Source: Axinella damicornis (taxonomy: Eukaryota > Porifera > Demospongiae > Axinellida > Axinellidae). From it: DNA of 64,000 bases. The translations under genes and the position numbers were made by a program. The number at the start of each line of letters is the position of its first letter. Positions within the stretch are counted from its first letter, which is position 1. The DNA lies in the NCBI GenBank assembly GCA_963931865.1, contig OZ007515.1, positions 11,481,663 to 11,545,662 of the forward strand, given 5' to 3'. Below the pieces are notes generated by a model. That model ran no database searches, was not told the DNA's origin, and saw only the letters and a program-made list of their open reading frames with translations. This document shows, in pieces, positions 36,132 through 49,736 of this stretch.

Positions 36132-36198
36132 CCTGGCCTCTCACGGAGCCGTGCAGAAAGAGCCACAACAACAGAAAGCCAAAAACTGCTCTCGCCAT
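36132..36198 (-). pseudogene. Orphan receptor signal-peptide exon
   Basis: A complete 67-bp first exon with initiator ATG (36196-36198) and donor, the counterpart of receptor D exon 1 at 27401-27467. Its remaining exons are absent: what lies downstream is the minisatellite and the phospholipase pseudogene. It was left behind by the segmental duplication. Confidence 0.85.
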
Positions 36199-37628
36199 CG
36201 TCACGCTGAGCTGTGCAGTGCATATCACAAATTCGAAGGTGGGTGGAGTGCAACAGGTCAATGGTATTCATAGAGATAGTATTTCTACCCTCAGCTTCGG
36301 TGAGTTTTATTTCTGCCATGCACAGTAGGACAGTGCACGTGAGCTGAAGAGAGATATGCAGAAGCTAGCACTGCAATAAAACCGAGAATCTGCTCATTTC
36401 TACCCTTTAGCACTTTAGTCATCCATGCATCAAGTCATTTTTCTGTTGGGGTTGATATTTTATCGCCACGCCCTAGCCTCATGTACTCTTTTATTTAGCA
36501 TGGGTACCATCTTTTCCTATTTCATCATCATACATATGCTTTTATACTCTTCTTTCAGACATGTTACAGTAGTGTATAAGGCAGTTGTGAATATTCATAG
36601 CATAGAATGAAGTTATAGTCATTTATTACACCGTGAAATGTACATTTCTTGAAGTTCAAGGTAGAGGTCTTTGCCACTCTCCAGGGGAGCCCCTAGCACT
36701 GCAGCTTGTGGGTGGACCTTCTTATCTCTCTCAGACCAGCCAAGGAGCTCAGTCTCAGGCTGGGACAGTGCTGCATGTAGCTCAGAGAAGGTGGGACGAG
36801 ATTCCAGGTCAGGGTGCCTGCAAGCAATCACTGAGTACATGCCTTAACTTAAACCAAATTTGTAACCTTTACATTAGCTATTGCTTAACCCAGCTTATGC
36901 ATGTCATGAGGTAAGAATGAGTCTTTATGTAATGATATCAGCACATGCAGTTCACCTAGCTAGGCAGTGTTCTTTCTAGTACATAAGTAACACACTAGCT
37001 AGTCAATCGTGTTCATACATGCTACATGGCTACATAGACTGCAAACGTTTGCATGGAGGAATCCTGGATGCTTTTATCCACATCCACAAAAGGCAGCTAC
37101 CTCATTGTGTACACATGCAGGTAGCTACCTCCAGTTGCAAGCTGGGATAGAATTGCTGAGTGTCGACAACTTACCAACACTGAGCCATCAGTTTGTACAC
37201 TGCCCTAGGGCACCCCGGAGGAGGAGAGAGCCTGTAGCCATCACCAACCAAACGGAGAACCTGCAATTTGATTTGAAGCAATGAGTCTTCTTGCTGTCTG
37301 CTTTCAGACACAGAAACTAGCGTAGATATCAGAATACAGAAACCTCAGGAATATTGTGCTTGCTATCCTATACAGGTGGTCCAGCTCCACCTAGATGTCA
37401 CTTGGCCCTTTTCCATTGGTTGTTCGGGCCATGGGATTCTAAATTTCAGTACCTGATAATTGGTGTATCCTTCAAAAGGTTTGTGTCCCAGGCTCCATAT
37501 TTCAAACAGCACTGCACCAAAGCTCCACACATCACTGGCAATGGAGTACTTTTTGAAGTTGATTGCCTAAAAGTACATGAAGATGACAGTGCATAAATTA
37601 CCAAACTTGCATTCTACGTAGCCGTCTA

Positions 37629-37808
<180 letters not shown>

Positions 37809-40635
37809 CTATACATGTAGTGAATGAATATTGAACCACATTCATTAACATACCTACAGCAGTATAGGCACACATGCCTATCAGACCTTATAACATATCC
37901 AGTCACATGACTGCACTTCCTTATCACTATAACTTATCTACACTAATAATGTTGTTTGCGTCTACACAGACTGATAATTGTGATCATTACCTGAAGTACG
38001 AGATGCTGAAGGAGTAGCATCGACAAGCATGAAATGGACAATATTTGTAGTAGTCATATACTGTGAAATTCATTCACATGCAGATGTATGCAGGATTGTA
38101 CTGGTTCACATAGCCAGAGCTCATATACCCCCTATAATGTAATTTGTGTACAAAGCTGCTGGCAAACCTTGCAGTCCATTTCTGCAGACACGAGTATGTT
38201 TCTAGCAGCAAGATCCCTGTGCACAAAAGACTTGTTGGCAAGGTACTCCATCCCGGAAGCAACCTGACAGCTCAGTTTCGGGCAAAGCTTTGGTGTTTCA
38301 GGGGCTGTCATCTCTCCTGGACTAAAGGAAGTGAAATGAAGATCTCGTCTGAAAGTGAGAGGCATATAGAATTCGAACCAATTAACCACGTACAGAGACA
38401 CACACAGAGATTAATGTCTGTACTATATGACTGACAGTCTGTGATATAGCAATCTTATTTACCTTGGCCTACTCTGGATGAGGAAGTCTCTCAAGTCTCC
38501 GTTCGGCATGAGCTCCAGGACTATCATAACCTGCAGGATAAATGTAGTTGCTGATTGAATCTACATATTCTCGTTACAAGTTGTGTAGGTACGTACTGGC
38601 TCTCCCACGGTGACCACTCCATGTAGTTTAATGACATGCGGATGTTGAAACTGTCCCATGATGGCAGCTTCTTTCAGAAATTTGACTCTGTCACTCTCCG
38701 TCACTCCTTCATTCAATTGCTTCACTGCAACATCCACTGGTCCCCTGGGTGAGGACCACACCCCCTTCTCTACATTTCCAAACTGCCCAGATCCCAAGTG
38801 CTCAGTGGTCCTGTACGCGATTAGACATATAACGTCTTAACTCATAATATGTAACTAACTGCTATGAAAATACAGTGGCATAAGGCAGTTCAGTGGAATA
38901 GTTGCTGAAACTACACATGTTATGACAGAATACCATACGCCTAAACAATGACAGTAATTCATTAGCGTACTTGATCTGGTGTCTCAGAATCTCACGGAAC
39001 TTGTACCGAGCCAGTTGGGCATAGAGCTCAGTTGGATCAGAAGATGGGACCCAGTAGATGTTACATTCCTGGAAGAAATCTTGCTCCTTTGCTGGACGCT
39101 GCACAGTGTCTCTGCGCTGCAAATTATTACAAGCCATTGTGAGACTATTCATCTCATGCTAATTCAAAGAATGCAATCCTTGTAAAATATTTAGTGGGGG
39201 GACAGTGCAGTTTATCCACTGACTCTGACATCTTTCTCCAGCAGTGTATTAGTATGAGGTTTGACCAATAGTTTGTTAAAACAATTCTTCTTTCTTAGCT
39301 TCCCGTCACCACATGTAATTCGATAATGTAACAGAAGCCTGGTACATAGAGTTAATACACCCTGTTTCCTGACATGAATATGTATCAAATGGACATAGCT
39401 GCATTGGTAGTAATGAACAGGTGCTTGAACACTTACAACGACCAAAAATAATTCCGGGAGAGAATATTTCACGGTATACAAATCCAGTGTCTCTATTCTT
39501 AGGATCTATTGCTTCAATCTATAGTAGTTTTATTTGTTTGAGCTAAGAGCAAGATTACAGAAAGACTTACAGTGTTGATGTCTGAGTAAACAGTGCTGTA
39601 CAAGCCACTTTCATTCAGATCTGCTGATGAGGACAACTTCCTTCTCTGCTCCTGTGATCAAGTGTAGTACAGTAATTGTCACTTAATACTTCAGATCAGG
39701 ATGTATGGATGGTTACGTACCTCTGTAGGAACATAAAGTCCCCACTCCAAGGTTTCAGCATCAAGATGTGTCTGATAGAAAGGAGATTATATTTCTATTC
39801 AGGTGTGGAGAGACTCACTGTAATGTCTTGGGCCCGGGGAGTACTTACCGATTCGTAGAGTGCATTAGCTCCCTCTCTTTCTAGCTCAGCATAGAGTGGA
39901 TTGCTGAAGTCAAGCCCCATGTCCTCAGGTCCTCGTACAAGTTCGTACTCTCCTGAAGGAATTTTGGCATTCAGCTCTGCCACCTTTGCGTATCGGTCAT
40001 CTCCATGAACGTATTGTCCTGTATATACAGACATGAGCAAATTCTATAATTCAACTAAAAGATGAATGATGATGTGTTTACCTTGATGGCCATACAAAGG
40101 ATTGTCAAGAACATGATTGCAATGATGATCCTGACCCGCAGGCAACGAATATTTCCTCTTTCTTCGGATGATCAGCAGGAACACAGCTACGACAATGAGA
40201 ACGATGAACATGGCCAGTAGAGAGCCTCCCACTACTCCTGCGGCTATTCCGGCAGTCATAGCGGGAAAGCTTTCATCTGGGTTTCCACTTCTGGAACTAG
40301 GCTGAGGGAGAGTGGTTGGTAAAACACCGGACATTGAAGAGTCAGCTTCAAGTATTATCACAGGTGTGCTCGAGGAGGGTGTCATAGTTGTTGGAGATAG
40401 CGTGTTTCTAGCAGCTATTGAAGAATCTCTTGTAGAGGAGGGTACTATAGTTGTAGGCGATTGTCTGACACTAGTAGCTATGGAGGAATCTTGGAGTATT
40501 ATCACAGGTGTGCTGAAGGAAGGTGTTGTAGTTGTTGGAGACAGCCTGGCACTAGCAGATATTGAAGAGTCTTGGACAGATGTGCTCAGGGAGGGTGTGG
40601 TAGTTGTTGGAGACAGCCTGGCACTAGCAGATATT

Positions 40636-43505
40636 TAGTCCAGGCCAATTAGAGTTTGACCTTAAACAAATTGCAACACAAGGTCTTTCAACTGTTTCCT
40701 AGACAGAAAAATGTCCTCTATAACATACTAAAAGTCCCAAGGAATCCCTTGAGTGGAAAGTACTGAAATAGTAACATTCGTAAATTAATTAAAACAATTA
40801 TTGCACATTTTCTGCACTTTTTAAAAAAATATTTTTAAATCATTGCAACACAAGCTCTTTCAACTGTTTCCTAGACAGAAAAATGTCCTCCACAACATAC
40901 TAAAAGTCCCAAGGAATACCTTGAAGGGGAAGTACTGAAATATTAAAAATTAATAAAACAATTAATTAATTAATTCACATTTTCTGCAAATTTGAGTTTG
41001 ACCTTAACAACACAAACTTTCTCAACTGTTTCCTAGACAGAAAAATGTCCTCTATAACATACTAAATGTCCTAAGGAATACCTTGAAGGGAAAGTACTGA
41101 AATATTAAAAACAATTAATTAATTATTTCACATTTTCTGCAAATCGGAGTTTGACCTTAAACAAATTGCAACACAAACTTTCTCTGCTGTTTCCAGACAG
41201 AAAAATGTCCTGTATAACATACTAAAAGGAATATCTGGAGAGGAAAGTACTGAAATATTAATTTCACATTTGCTGCATTTTAAATTATCTGAAACAAGAA
41301 ATGAACTTCGTGCATCACCTTGCAAATACAATGTCATGTAGTTGGTTCTAGTTGAATCTAATTTTGAACAGACACTGGAAGCATGTACTTAGGTCAGTGT
41401 CTGCTTGTAATACGTACCTTGCTGCCTACAAGTTACTTGCAATTGCTGTGCATATATATACTGCTGCATGCTCAAAACCGCTACTCGCTGAATATGCTGC
41501 ATGTTATATCAGCTTGCTGTGCATGTAGGTATCTGTATACAGGCAAACTACATCCATGCTGCAAATTCTGCATTGCTGCCATTGCTCCACATTTAGTTAC
41601 TGCGCTGCTTGCCGCAAGTTGCTTGCTGTAGTCTACTGATTACTGTATAAACTGCACACCAAAACTCTGCTAGCAGCTTCCTGAAACATCCATTGCGCTG
41701 CAATTACACTGGCAATGCCAGTGGAACACATAACGTAACCCAAATGGCATCCGCACATAACTATTTTGCCCTGCATGCCAAATGTTTCATGCCGAATAAA
41801 GGCCTGTCCTCTCAGTGGCACATTGCACTTTTTAATTTTTGACTGCTATCATTGACACTGGCTCCTTTTAGGATCGGAGCCAAAATCCTCCTCGGGTTGA
41901 TCACCCTTTGGTATACCTGATGATAAAATTAACACTGACAGGAACACCTGCATGTGTCTACATTGTCAAAACAATACCAAATTGCAGCTGCAGACCTGCA
42001 GGATGTATGGAACGTGCAAATTTAAAGATGTGCAGTGGAACAGTAACTCTGCCCATTTCTGGGTCTGCAGTGGTGACATGCTGGGTACCAGTTTCTGTTC
42101 ACATGCTGACAGTTCGTGAACTGGATAGCTCGTTATAACTGGACACTATGCTTTCCATTTCCAGCTGTTAGCTGGTAAATACCTACCCATAAAAGCAGAA
42201 TCGCTATTGTCTAGGCTTGGAGCAAGGATAGGGCAATTACAAGTCAGGGAAAAGAACCCTATAGCTAATGACCCCGGTCACACCACCTGACAGCAGTGGA
42301 CAATTTGTTTGCTCCCTAAATAACCACTACGCATATGATGATGTAACCCCCACTCGATCTGCAACTGGATGCTCACTTATGACCAATTTCAGCTCAACCA
42401 ATTGCAATGGTCAATAATTGTGCAATGTCCAGATTATGATGTCATAACTTGCATACACTTCACATATCAATACTCTAGTACAGTGGCTGAATGTATGCCA
42501 CGGCATACACACAGATGCATTCCAAATCACTTTGCATGATAGTATCCTGCAAACTCAATGGCACGCCAATTCTCACTATCATCCAGCATTTACCTTACGA
42601 TAATTATTGATGCCCCAGCTTTTGATATAATCTGGGCTTTTCGATGACTGCAGCCAGCCTGCTATTGACCAGAACGCTGCCATTACAGGAGGCTCATTGC
42701 ATAATGCATTGTGTGTACTTGTACACCATGAACCCTCTGGTTTATTGAAACGTTTACCGACTGGCATGCATAGGTGAAAACCGAGCTCAAAAAGTTGGTG
42801 GGCGATCAAATCTTAATCTTGCTATCCCTGGTTGAGTGTACGTAAGAGGTGGTAGGGGAAAGTATTGACCAAATAGCCAGCTGGAGGAAACTCCTGCCAT
42901 GCTTTTCGACACTGCATTCTCTGTGGCATAGTTAGCTATCAAGAATGCAGAAATTTGCTTAAGGTCAAACTCCAATTTGCAGATTGAATTGTGAAATAAT
43001 TAATTAATTGTTTTTAATATTTCAGTGCTTTCCCTTTCAGGTATTCCTTAGGACTTTTAGTATGTTATAGAGGACATTTTTCTGTCCAGAAAAAAGTTGA
43101 AAGAACTTGTGTCGCAGTGATTTAAAAATATTCTTTTAAAAACGCAGAAAATGTGCAATAATTGCTTTAATTAATTTATAAATGTTACTATTTCAGTACT
43201 TTCCCCTCAAGGTATTCCTTGGGACTTTTAGTTTGTTATAGAGGACATTTTTCTGTCTAGGAAACAGTTGAATGAACTTGTGTTACAATGATTTAAATAT
43301 ATATTTTTAAAAAGTGCAGAAAATGTGCAATAATTGTTTTAATTAATTTATGAATGTTACTATTTCAGTACTTTCCATTCAAGGGATTCCTTGGGACTTT
43401 TAGTATGTTATAGAGGACATTTTTCTGTCTAGGAAACAGTTGAAAGACCTTGTGTTGCAATTTGTTTAAGGTTGACCCAAAATATTCCATAAGTGGCCTG
43501 GACTA
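40636..43505. mobile_element. Foldback-like DNA transposon, 2,870 bp, 3-bp TSD
   Basis: Begins TAGTCCAGGCCA and ends TGGCCTGGACTA, flanked by ATT on both sides (40633-40635, 43506-43508). The intact paralogous site in receptor E (GATATTGGAGAG) has a single ATT. Each arm is a long inverted repeat built of tandem subunits of about 160-180 bp marked by CTAGACAGAAAAATGTCCTC: four on the left (to about 41260), three on the right (from about 43010). The 1.7-kb interior has no convincing frame. Arms with internal tandem repeats define foldback-type elements. Non-autonomous. Confidence 0.85.
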
Positions 43506-43747
43506 ATTGGAGAGTCTTGGACAGATGTGCTCAGGGAGGGTGTTGTAGTTGTTGGAGACAGCCTGGCACTAGCAGATATTGAAGAGTCTTGGACAGATGT
43601 GCTCAGGGAGGGTGTTGTAGTTGTTGGAGGCAGCCTGGCACTAGCAGTGACACTTACTAAGGGCAGAGTGACTGATGACGTATGCCTGGCTGTGGAAATA
43701 AGTATAGGCATGTTGACCACAACACATCATCAAGCACACTAATCTGT

Positions 43748-43841
43748 TAGCCTCGTTCCCAGGCCGTTCCCACCGCTGCAGTAATTCAGCGCTTCCAGTT
43801 CCACTGGAAGCGATGAAATACTGGTGGTGGGAACGAGGCTA
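43748..43841. mobile_element. Hairpin MITE, 94 bp, 9-bp TSD
   Basis: Ends TAGCCTCGTTCCCA and its inverse, flanked by CTAATCTGT on both sides (43739-43747, 43842-43850). Receptor E lacks it at the same intron position. Nine-base target duplications are typical of Mutator-like elements. Confidence 0.85.
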
Positions 43842-44992
43842 CTAATCTGTAAAGTACCCCCAACTTGTACCACACCAGCTATATCAAATTTGGCATCATG
43901 GCTGGAAATAGCTAAGTGGCTTACAGATCTCCATGGTCACAAGAGGTAGAACAGTCTGTTGTGTAATACCAGAGCTTGAAGTAGTAAAGCTTTCAAAAGG
44001 TGGCTCTGTTACCGTGTTGTCCACTCTGAAAACGAAATTCAGAGGATTTCCATTTCCTGTTCTGTAGTATATTCTAAGACGACTTCTTGAAGCACGAGCT
44101 TGAAATATGCCAAGTATATCCCCTCTCTGGAATGGCAAGGAAGGTCTCACTTCAAGCTCGTACAGTGAGCTGGAGTTCCGTGCAGACGCAAACAGTGTTG
44201 TGTTGCCAACTTTAGTGTACACTCCATTTCCACCTGAATTTCTCCACAGCTGAAGATCAGGAAACTCTGTACCACCACTGTTCCATTCTGCTCTGACAAT
44301 CCACTTGTTTATTGCTCCATCACAGCTGAAATTCAGGCTAGGAATAATACGCTGTGCCCGATTCCTCATTCGAAGATCGCTCAGCGGCACTGCCAATAAG
44401 CTGTCTATGCTTAGGAATCCATTGGTACATTGTGAGATGCCATTGGAAATGTCTGCACATGTGCATAAAATAAAGAATAGGGTCATACGTATAAACAGGT
44501 GTGGTAAGTTACAATAAAAAGGGGTCGGTTTGCTACGGCCTATTACGTAAACTCGACGGTGACAGCTAGCTACACCTACGTATAAACCATGGATAATTTA
44601 CTCATGCACCCTACGTTTGAGAACGTACCCTGGCCTCTCACGGAGCCGTGGAGAAAGAGCCACAACAACAGAAAGCCAAAGACTGCTCTCGCCATCGTGT
44701 CAGAGTAGCGTCACAGCATTCTGTGCTACTAACTGGAGGAGGTGGGTGGAGTTGGGCAATTGAATTCATACATGCGCGCGTAGGTTGTACAGTTCATAGT
44801 CCACACTAACGAAATTCATGCCGTTATTGAAATTCTGTCATGCATGCACTGCAGGCTGACTGCATACTAGAGGTAGCCTACTAGACAATCTCTAGCTGCT
44901 ACCTTGCATGCATTTGCAGATCGATACAAATTTTTTTATCTCCGAGTCAGTCTGCACCATCATCACATCACAATGATATGCAGTTAGAGCAT

Positions 44993-45552
44993 CTACAACG
45001 GGGTGCACTGCACGGTCTGGCTCTGGATCTGGGTGTAAACCTTCCTGCTAATATCAGAGAGCATGTGGAAACACAAGACAAGATCTCCCAAGTCATTCAG
45101 CTCGTTCATCTCTTTCCTTGTCTGTAGGATCATATTCAGGAGCTTCTCGCTGTTGGTTTCGCTGGCCTCAATGACCTCCTCCAGTCGAGGATTGAGCCGG
45201 AAGAAGCTGATCCCTTGTTCTATACAACGACTCCGGCAGTTTTCAGTTGCAGTTTCAGTTTCAACAAGCTGCGAGGAAGAAAGTAATATGAACTCAGTGT
45301 GGCTGTAACAAGATTAGTATCAGGGGTATATAGGATTTTGAGGTAAGTTGAATGAGTACCCACATTGAAAAGCAGAACTGCTTTTCAATGTGACAACTCT
45401 GTCAGTTGATCCGGCGCTGTTGAAGTATATAATTATATAAGCATGTGAAATGCACCAGCTAGCCCTTTCTGGTACAATCTTGGGATGAATTAGCAAGAGT
45501 TCAACAACTCACTAGCTACGCTCTCTCTCTCTCTCTCTCTCTCGGGATGAGA

Positions 45553-45584
<32 letters not shown>

Positions 45585-48500
45585 TCAAATCAGTCTCGGC
45601 ATTACTATTACTATCTTACTGACGGGCTATTCACTTCTGCTGAGTTCTACAAGATTGCAAGCACACATCAAACATAGCTACCCACAACACAAGTACATGC
45701 ATGCACTTACTGCATTTGTGAGCATTGTAAAAAGGTTTTTAGTTCTCTCCCTGACACCGGTTGAACCCCCTCGCAAATCAAACCACGGTCCGCAGAAGAG
45801 AAACTGCTGGGCATCAATGTTCCCCAGCTGCTGCTTTGGGTACTTCCCACTCCCAACTGAGACCACGAGGGAGATCGGTAGCTTCTTTCCTCTTTTCCTG
45901 TAGAAGTTTTGGATTTGCGTCAGGCCACACTCACAAGGATTGTTAGCCAGGATCCCCCCGTCAACAAAATCGCCGTGTTGTCCAAAGAGTACTGGAGCAG
46001 CAGACGTACACCTGGCCACATCCCAGACTGGTTCTGAGAATTTAATGGCAACAAAACATCTCAGCTGTATCAGTAATAAATAGCCTGTGATAAGAGTCAA
46101 GTGCCAGCTACAAAGACATATACACTCACAGTTGGTGCTAGTGAACCATGCAATCAAAGCTAGTACTCCGTGCACTGCAGTGACAAACAGGAATGTGGTC
46201 TATCACCATTTGTCCACTTACGATTGCTGAACTCATCATCAAAGCAGTTGTTGAAGAAATGCAGCTTGAGGTTGATGAAGTCCTTCTTCACTGCTGGTAT
46301 GAGGACCCTGAAGGAATGATCGGTACATCAAACTGTGTCCAAGGTACACAGACAAGACTGAGCTAGTTTGAGAGAAGCAGTGAACCTCAATAGCAATATG
46401 CATGCTTCTATACTTAATTCCAACCTCACCTTGGGTACTTGACGTCACTCATGGATAGTTCACCTAGTTCCTCCTTCAGAATCCTTTCAAGTGCAACGGT
46501 GTTGTATGTCATGCTTGCTCGAGCTTTGCCAAAAACTTCATCCTTCAACCTGAAGTACAACTGGCGAAGCTCTTGGAGGGTCTTTTCAGCTTTGAGGAAG
46601 AAGAAGTAGGGAAATTGAAATCTTTATTGCAGACAATTTTTTATCCATTTCAGTAGTTGCAAATTCACATACGTACCATACACCAATCCAAGAGCAATAA
46701 CGCCCCCAGTAGAGGTGCCCACAATCCAGTCAAACAGCTCAGTTATTCTTCTCCCTGTTGCCTGCTCTAGCTGATCCAGGATCTCGATCTGTACCAAGCC
46801 CCTCACTCCCCCACCATCCAGGAACAGAATCCTGCTGCCAGCTCTCTCGTACATTTTGAGCTCCCTCAGTTGCATAGCAATGGACATAGCCTCACTTGGA
46901 TCAAGCTGTATCTGAACGAAAGATAAACGCTGCTCAATGTTCTTCTCCAACTCATTGTAGTGCTCTGTAAACCGAGCTGTCCACTCGATGACGTCTTCAG
47001 TGGCGCACTTTCGGATATCTCCAGCTGCATCTCCAGCTCCGTGGATATCAGGGAAAGCCACTACTGGTGGTGGCTTACTCATAGATCGCAGCGTCCTTCC
47101 CTTTCGTGCTCCAACTGACTTCAACAACTCCAACATTCCTTGCTTCAAATTCTCAGTGACTGCCTCTGAGTCAGTTTCCCCTGCACCTGCCTCTAAGAGA
47201 TCAAGAGGTGTGTTGATTTCCTCATCCTTTGGATTGACATTGGCACCAAATGCTAGAAGAGCTTTGGCCGAATTGAGATCACATGCCTGTACATGATGCA
47301 AAACAGTCACTATAATTATGCTGTATACTGCTACATACCTCATGCTTCACACCAATGGTATAGCTAGGATACAAAGCTCCCATGCGCAGAGCCTCATGTT
47401 AGCACTTCAGAGGCAATTCATACACGAAGCACAATGCATGAATGGCTGTACACTACCTACAACCTCAAAATCAATGGTGAGGTACAATAGTTTGCCAGAC
47501 CCTTCCTTAAAACCATTACCTAAGTGGGTATGTATTGGCATCACTTTGTTTTACCTCAACTGCTAAATGCAGAGCTGTCTTTCTTGCCATTCCAGGGGTG
47601 TCAATGTCCAACCCCCAGCTGTAGGTCAGCAGTGCAAGAAGCAACTCCATTTTCTCCTCTCTTTCTCGACGATTTTTGCACTTTCGCTTCACAAGTGCAT
47701 GGATAGGAGCTTCTTGTTCTGTATTGCAGGCATTTACATCCACTAGAGGATGCTGCAGCTCACGGATATAGGCCTGGGTACAAGATACAGAAATCATCTG
47801 ACTAGACGTGCATATTTTACTGTGATGTAATACCTGATCACATGGCTGCATGCACCCGTTTACAGGAACTACTCATGCAGTCAGCTTACTCTCACACTGC
47901 TCGGATTGTGAAGAGGTTGCACAGCACTTCTTCTGCGTAGCCGTCCCTGTTATATCAAAGGGGATATGGCATATAAGTATACAATAAGTGTACAATAACA
48001 ATGAATTATTAGCGAACAGATATGAAAACGTGCATCAGATCAAAGTCAGATTGGAGATGTGAATGCTAGCACTCAGAAGCCTGGGAATGAGACAGGTGTA
48101 CACTGAGGCCTGGGAATGAGACATGCAGGTATACACTGAGGCCTGGGGATGAGACAGGTGTACACTCTACCTCTTTTGTGTAGCACTATGGTTGAACAAC
48201 ACAGGCTCCTCAACATTCCTGAGCTGCCAGTATAGTGACAGCCAATTATATACTGGAGTAGCATTAGCAAAATGCTCACTGACCATAAGGGACATTTTAG
48301 AATGTATCACTACGTAACTGCAGCTCCATGGCATGGCAGTGTTATAGCATACATATCACGTTGTAGCTATCATACCAACATAATGATTCTTTTATCTCTT
48401 AGTCACCACATACATGATAATGATACTCACCATTACTCTATGCACTACACCAGATTCCAGAACAGTTTGCTGCAGAAATAAGGATATGCATAGCTGGGAA

Positions 48501-49346
48501 GTTAGCGGTCCCATTTCAGGCAACACAATAGTTGTCAGCATGTACGTTTGTGCCATATTAGCTCCCCATCCCAAATTGGTATGCTGCCATAGTGGATCAC
48601 CACATTGTGACTTAGTTCAGCCTCCCACTAGCATTGTTTATACAGGTAGCATGTAAACTGCTGTATGGCCGTCAGTTTTATCACACAAGAATGTCATGAA
48701 TTATACCAAATGTGTACTATCACCACATGAATATCAACAAGCCTAATCCACCTGTCCCCAGAGGTTGAAAATGCATGGTTCATGACGGAGTTACAAATCC
48801 ATTCAAGTCTCCATGTGCCTTCAGGTTGGCAGAATTACAAATCCATTGGCCTCCATTTGCGGAATTACGAATCCACTTAAGCTCGATCCGGCCCATTTGC
48901 CTCTCTGCATTCAGCAGCACAGAAGCGGCATGGACCAATAGACCATAACGTTTCACGTACAGAAATTCCACACTATAGTTAGTACAACTATGCGTGAAAT
49001 CTTGAATACCAGTTTATTTTGTGATCACAGCAGTAATTCAATAATAATTATTGGCATCTCGTTCTCTTAGCTGGCGAGAGTTCATGGCCCGAGTCTACTA
49101 CTAGTTTTCATCAAACTATTACTAGTATCTGCAGCTAGACTATCAGTTTCATACCAAAGATCCAGCTCTCGATGGCCTGGACTGGAGGGGCGTGCTATCG
49201 GGCGAGTTCGGTTCAGACCACCCCCTCAAGCGTACGCGAGTTCGGCGACTGGCTGGTGGAGTGTAAAACTCCCTCTCACGACTTCGTGTACTGCTTTGAG
49301 CACCAGCTTCCATTCTGTAAAATGCCCTGAGAAGAGATCTGTTCAC
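44993..49346 (-). CDS. Ankyrin-patatin phospholipase 2 (iPLA2-like)
   Basis: Exons (complement): 49155-49346, [one short exon not located between 47947 and 49154], 47890-47946, 47555-47773, 46677-47286, 46430-46589, 46222-46307, 45711-46033, 44993-45268. The located exons total 641 codons including stop. The order is a basic Ser/Arg-rich N-terminus, two ankyrin-type repeats, a linker, then a patatin domain with oxyanion loop DGGGVRG, nucleophile GTSTG and the aspartate in DGGILANNP. Family members hydrolyse the sn-2 ester of phospholipids through a Ser-Asp dyad; GTSTG is the motif of calcium-independent PLA2. The paralogues at 53136-53171 and 59268-59309 show what the missing exon should look like (36-42 bp, phase 0). 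It is probably cytosolic or membrane-associated. Confidence 0.85.
45361..45392. repeat. Short template-switch palindrome
   Basis: CACATTGAAAAGCAG is immediately followed by its inverse, where copy 1 (near 34280) has a single copy. This small inverted duplication arose after the segmental duplication, in an intron of phospholipase 2. Confidence 0.7.
48082..48168. repeat. Three-unit seed of the 33-bp minisatellite
   Basis: Three imperfect GGCCTGGGAATGAGACAGGT units in an intron of phospholipase 2, with the same right flank as the large array at 35440-36040. Confidence 0.9.
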
Positions 49347-49736
49347 GACATACTACCAGAGCCCCGCCCACATAATTATCTATGACGACATGTGCTTCCC
49401 GTGCACCTTCGAGTACTTACAGAACCAAGGGCTGATCCAATTAAGACTTAAAGAGGGTGGCATAGTTGCCCCCCTCCCTTATAGAAGTAACCACCCTATT
49501 GCAGCAGGTTTGCATGGATTTAGCTATAGGCTGAAGGACATATTATAGCTACTGCATCCTTGCAATATTGCCTTATTGGACAAGAACCCTATCTTGCTAT
49601 ATCAGCAAGCTCTCCCTTAGTCTCTGATAATGCAAACATCCAGCCCCACGTGCACCATCTTCGCTAGATTTTAACTCAGTCCGGAATTCAACTCCACCAA
49701 TTTTCAGTATAGCAGAAATAATTATGTAATTTACAA

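Noticed and set aside
41280..42960. Possible transposase inside the foldback-like element
   Set aside because: Only frames below about 90 codons without recognisable motifs.
48780..48971. Candidate missing exon 2 of phospholipase 2
   Set aside because: No short phase-0 exon with good acceptor and donor could be identified there.
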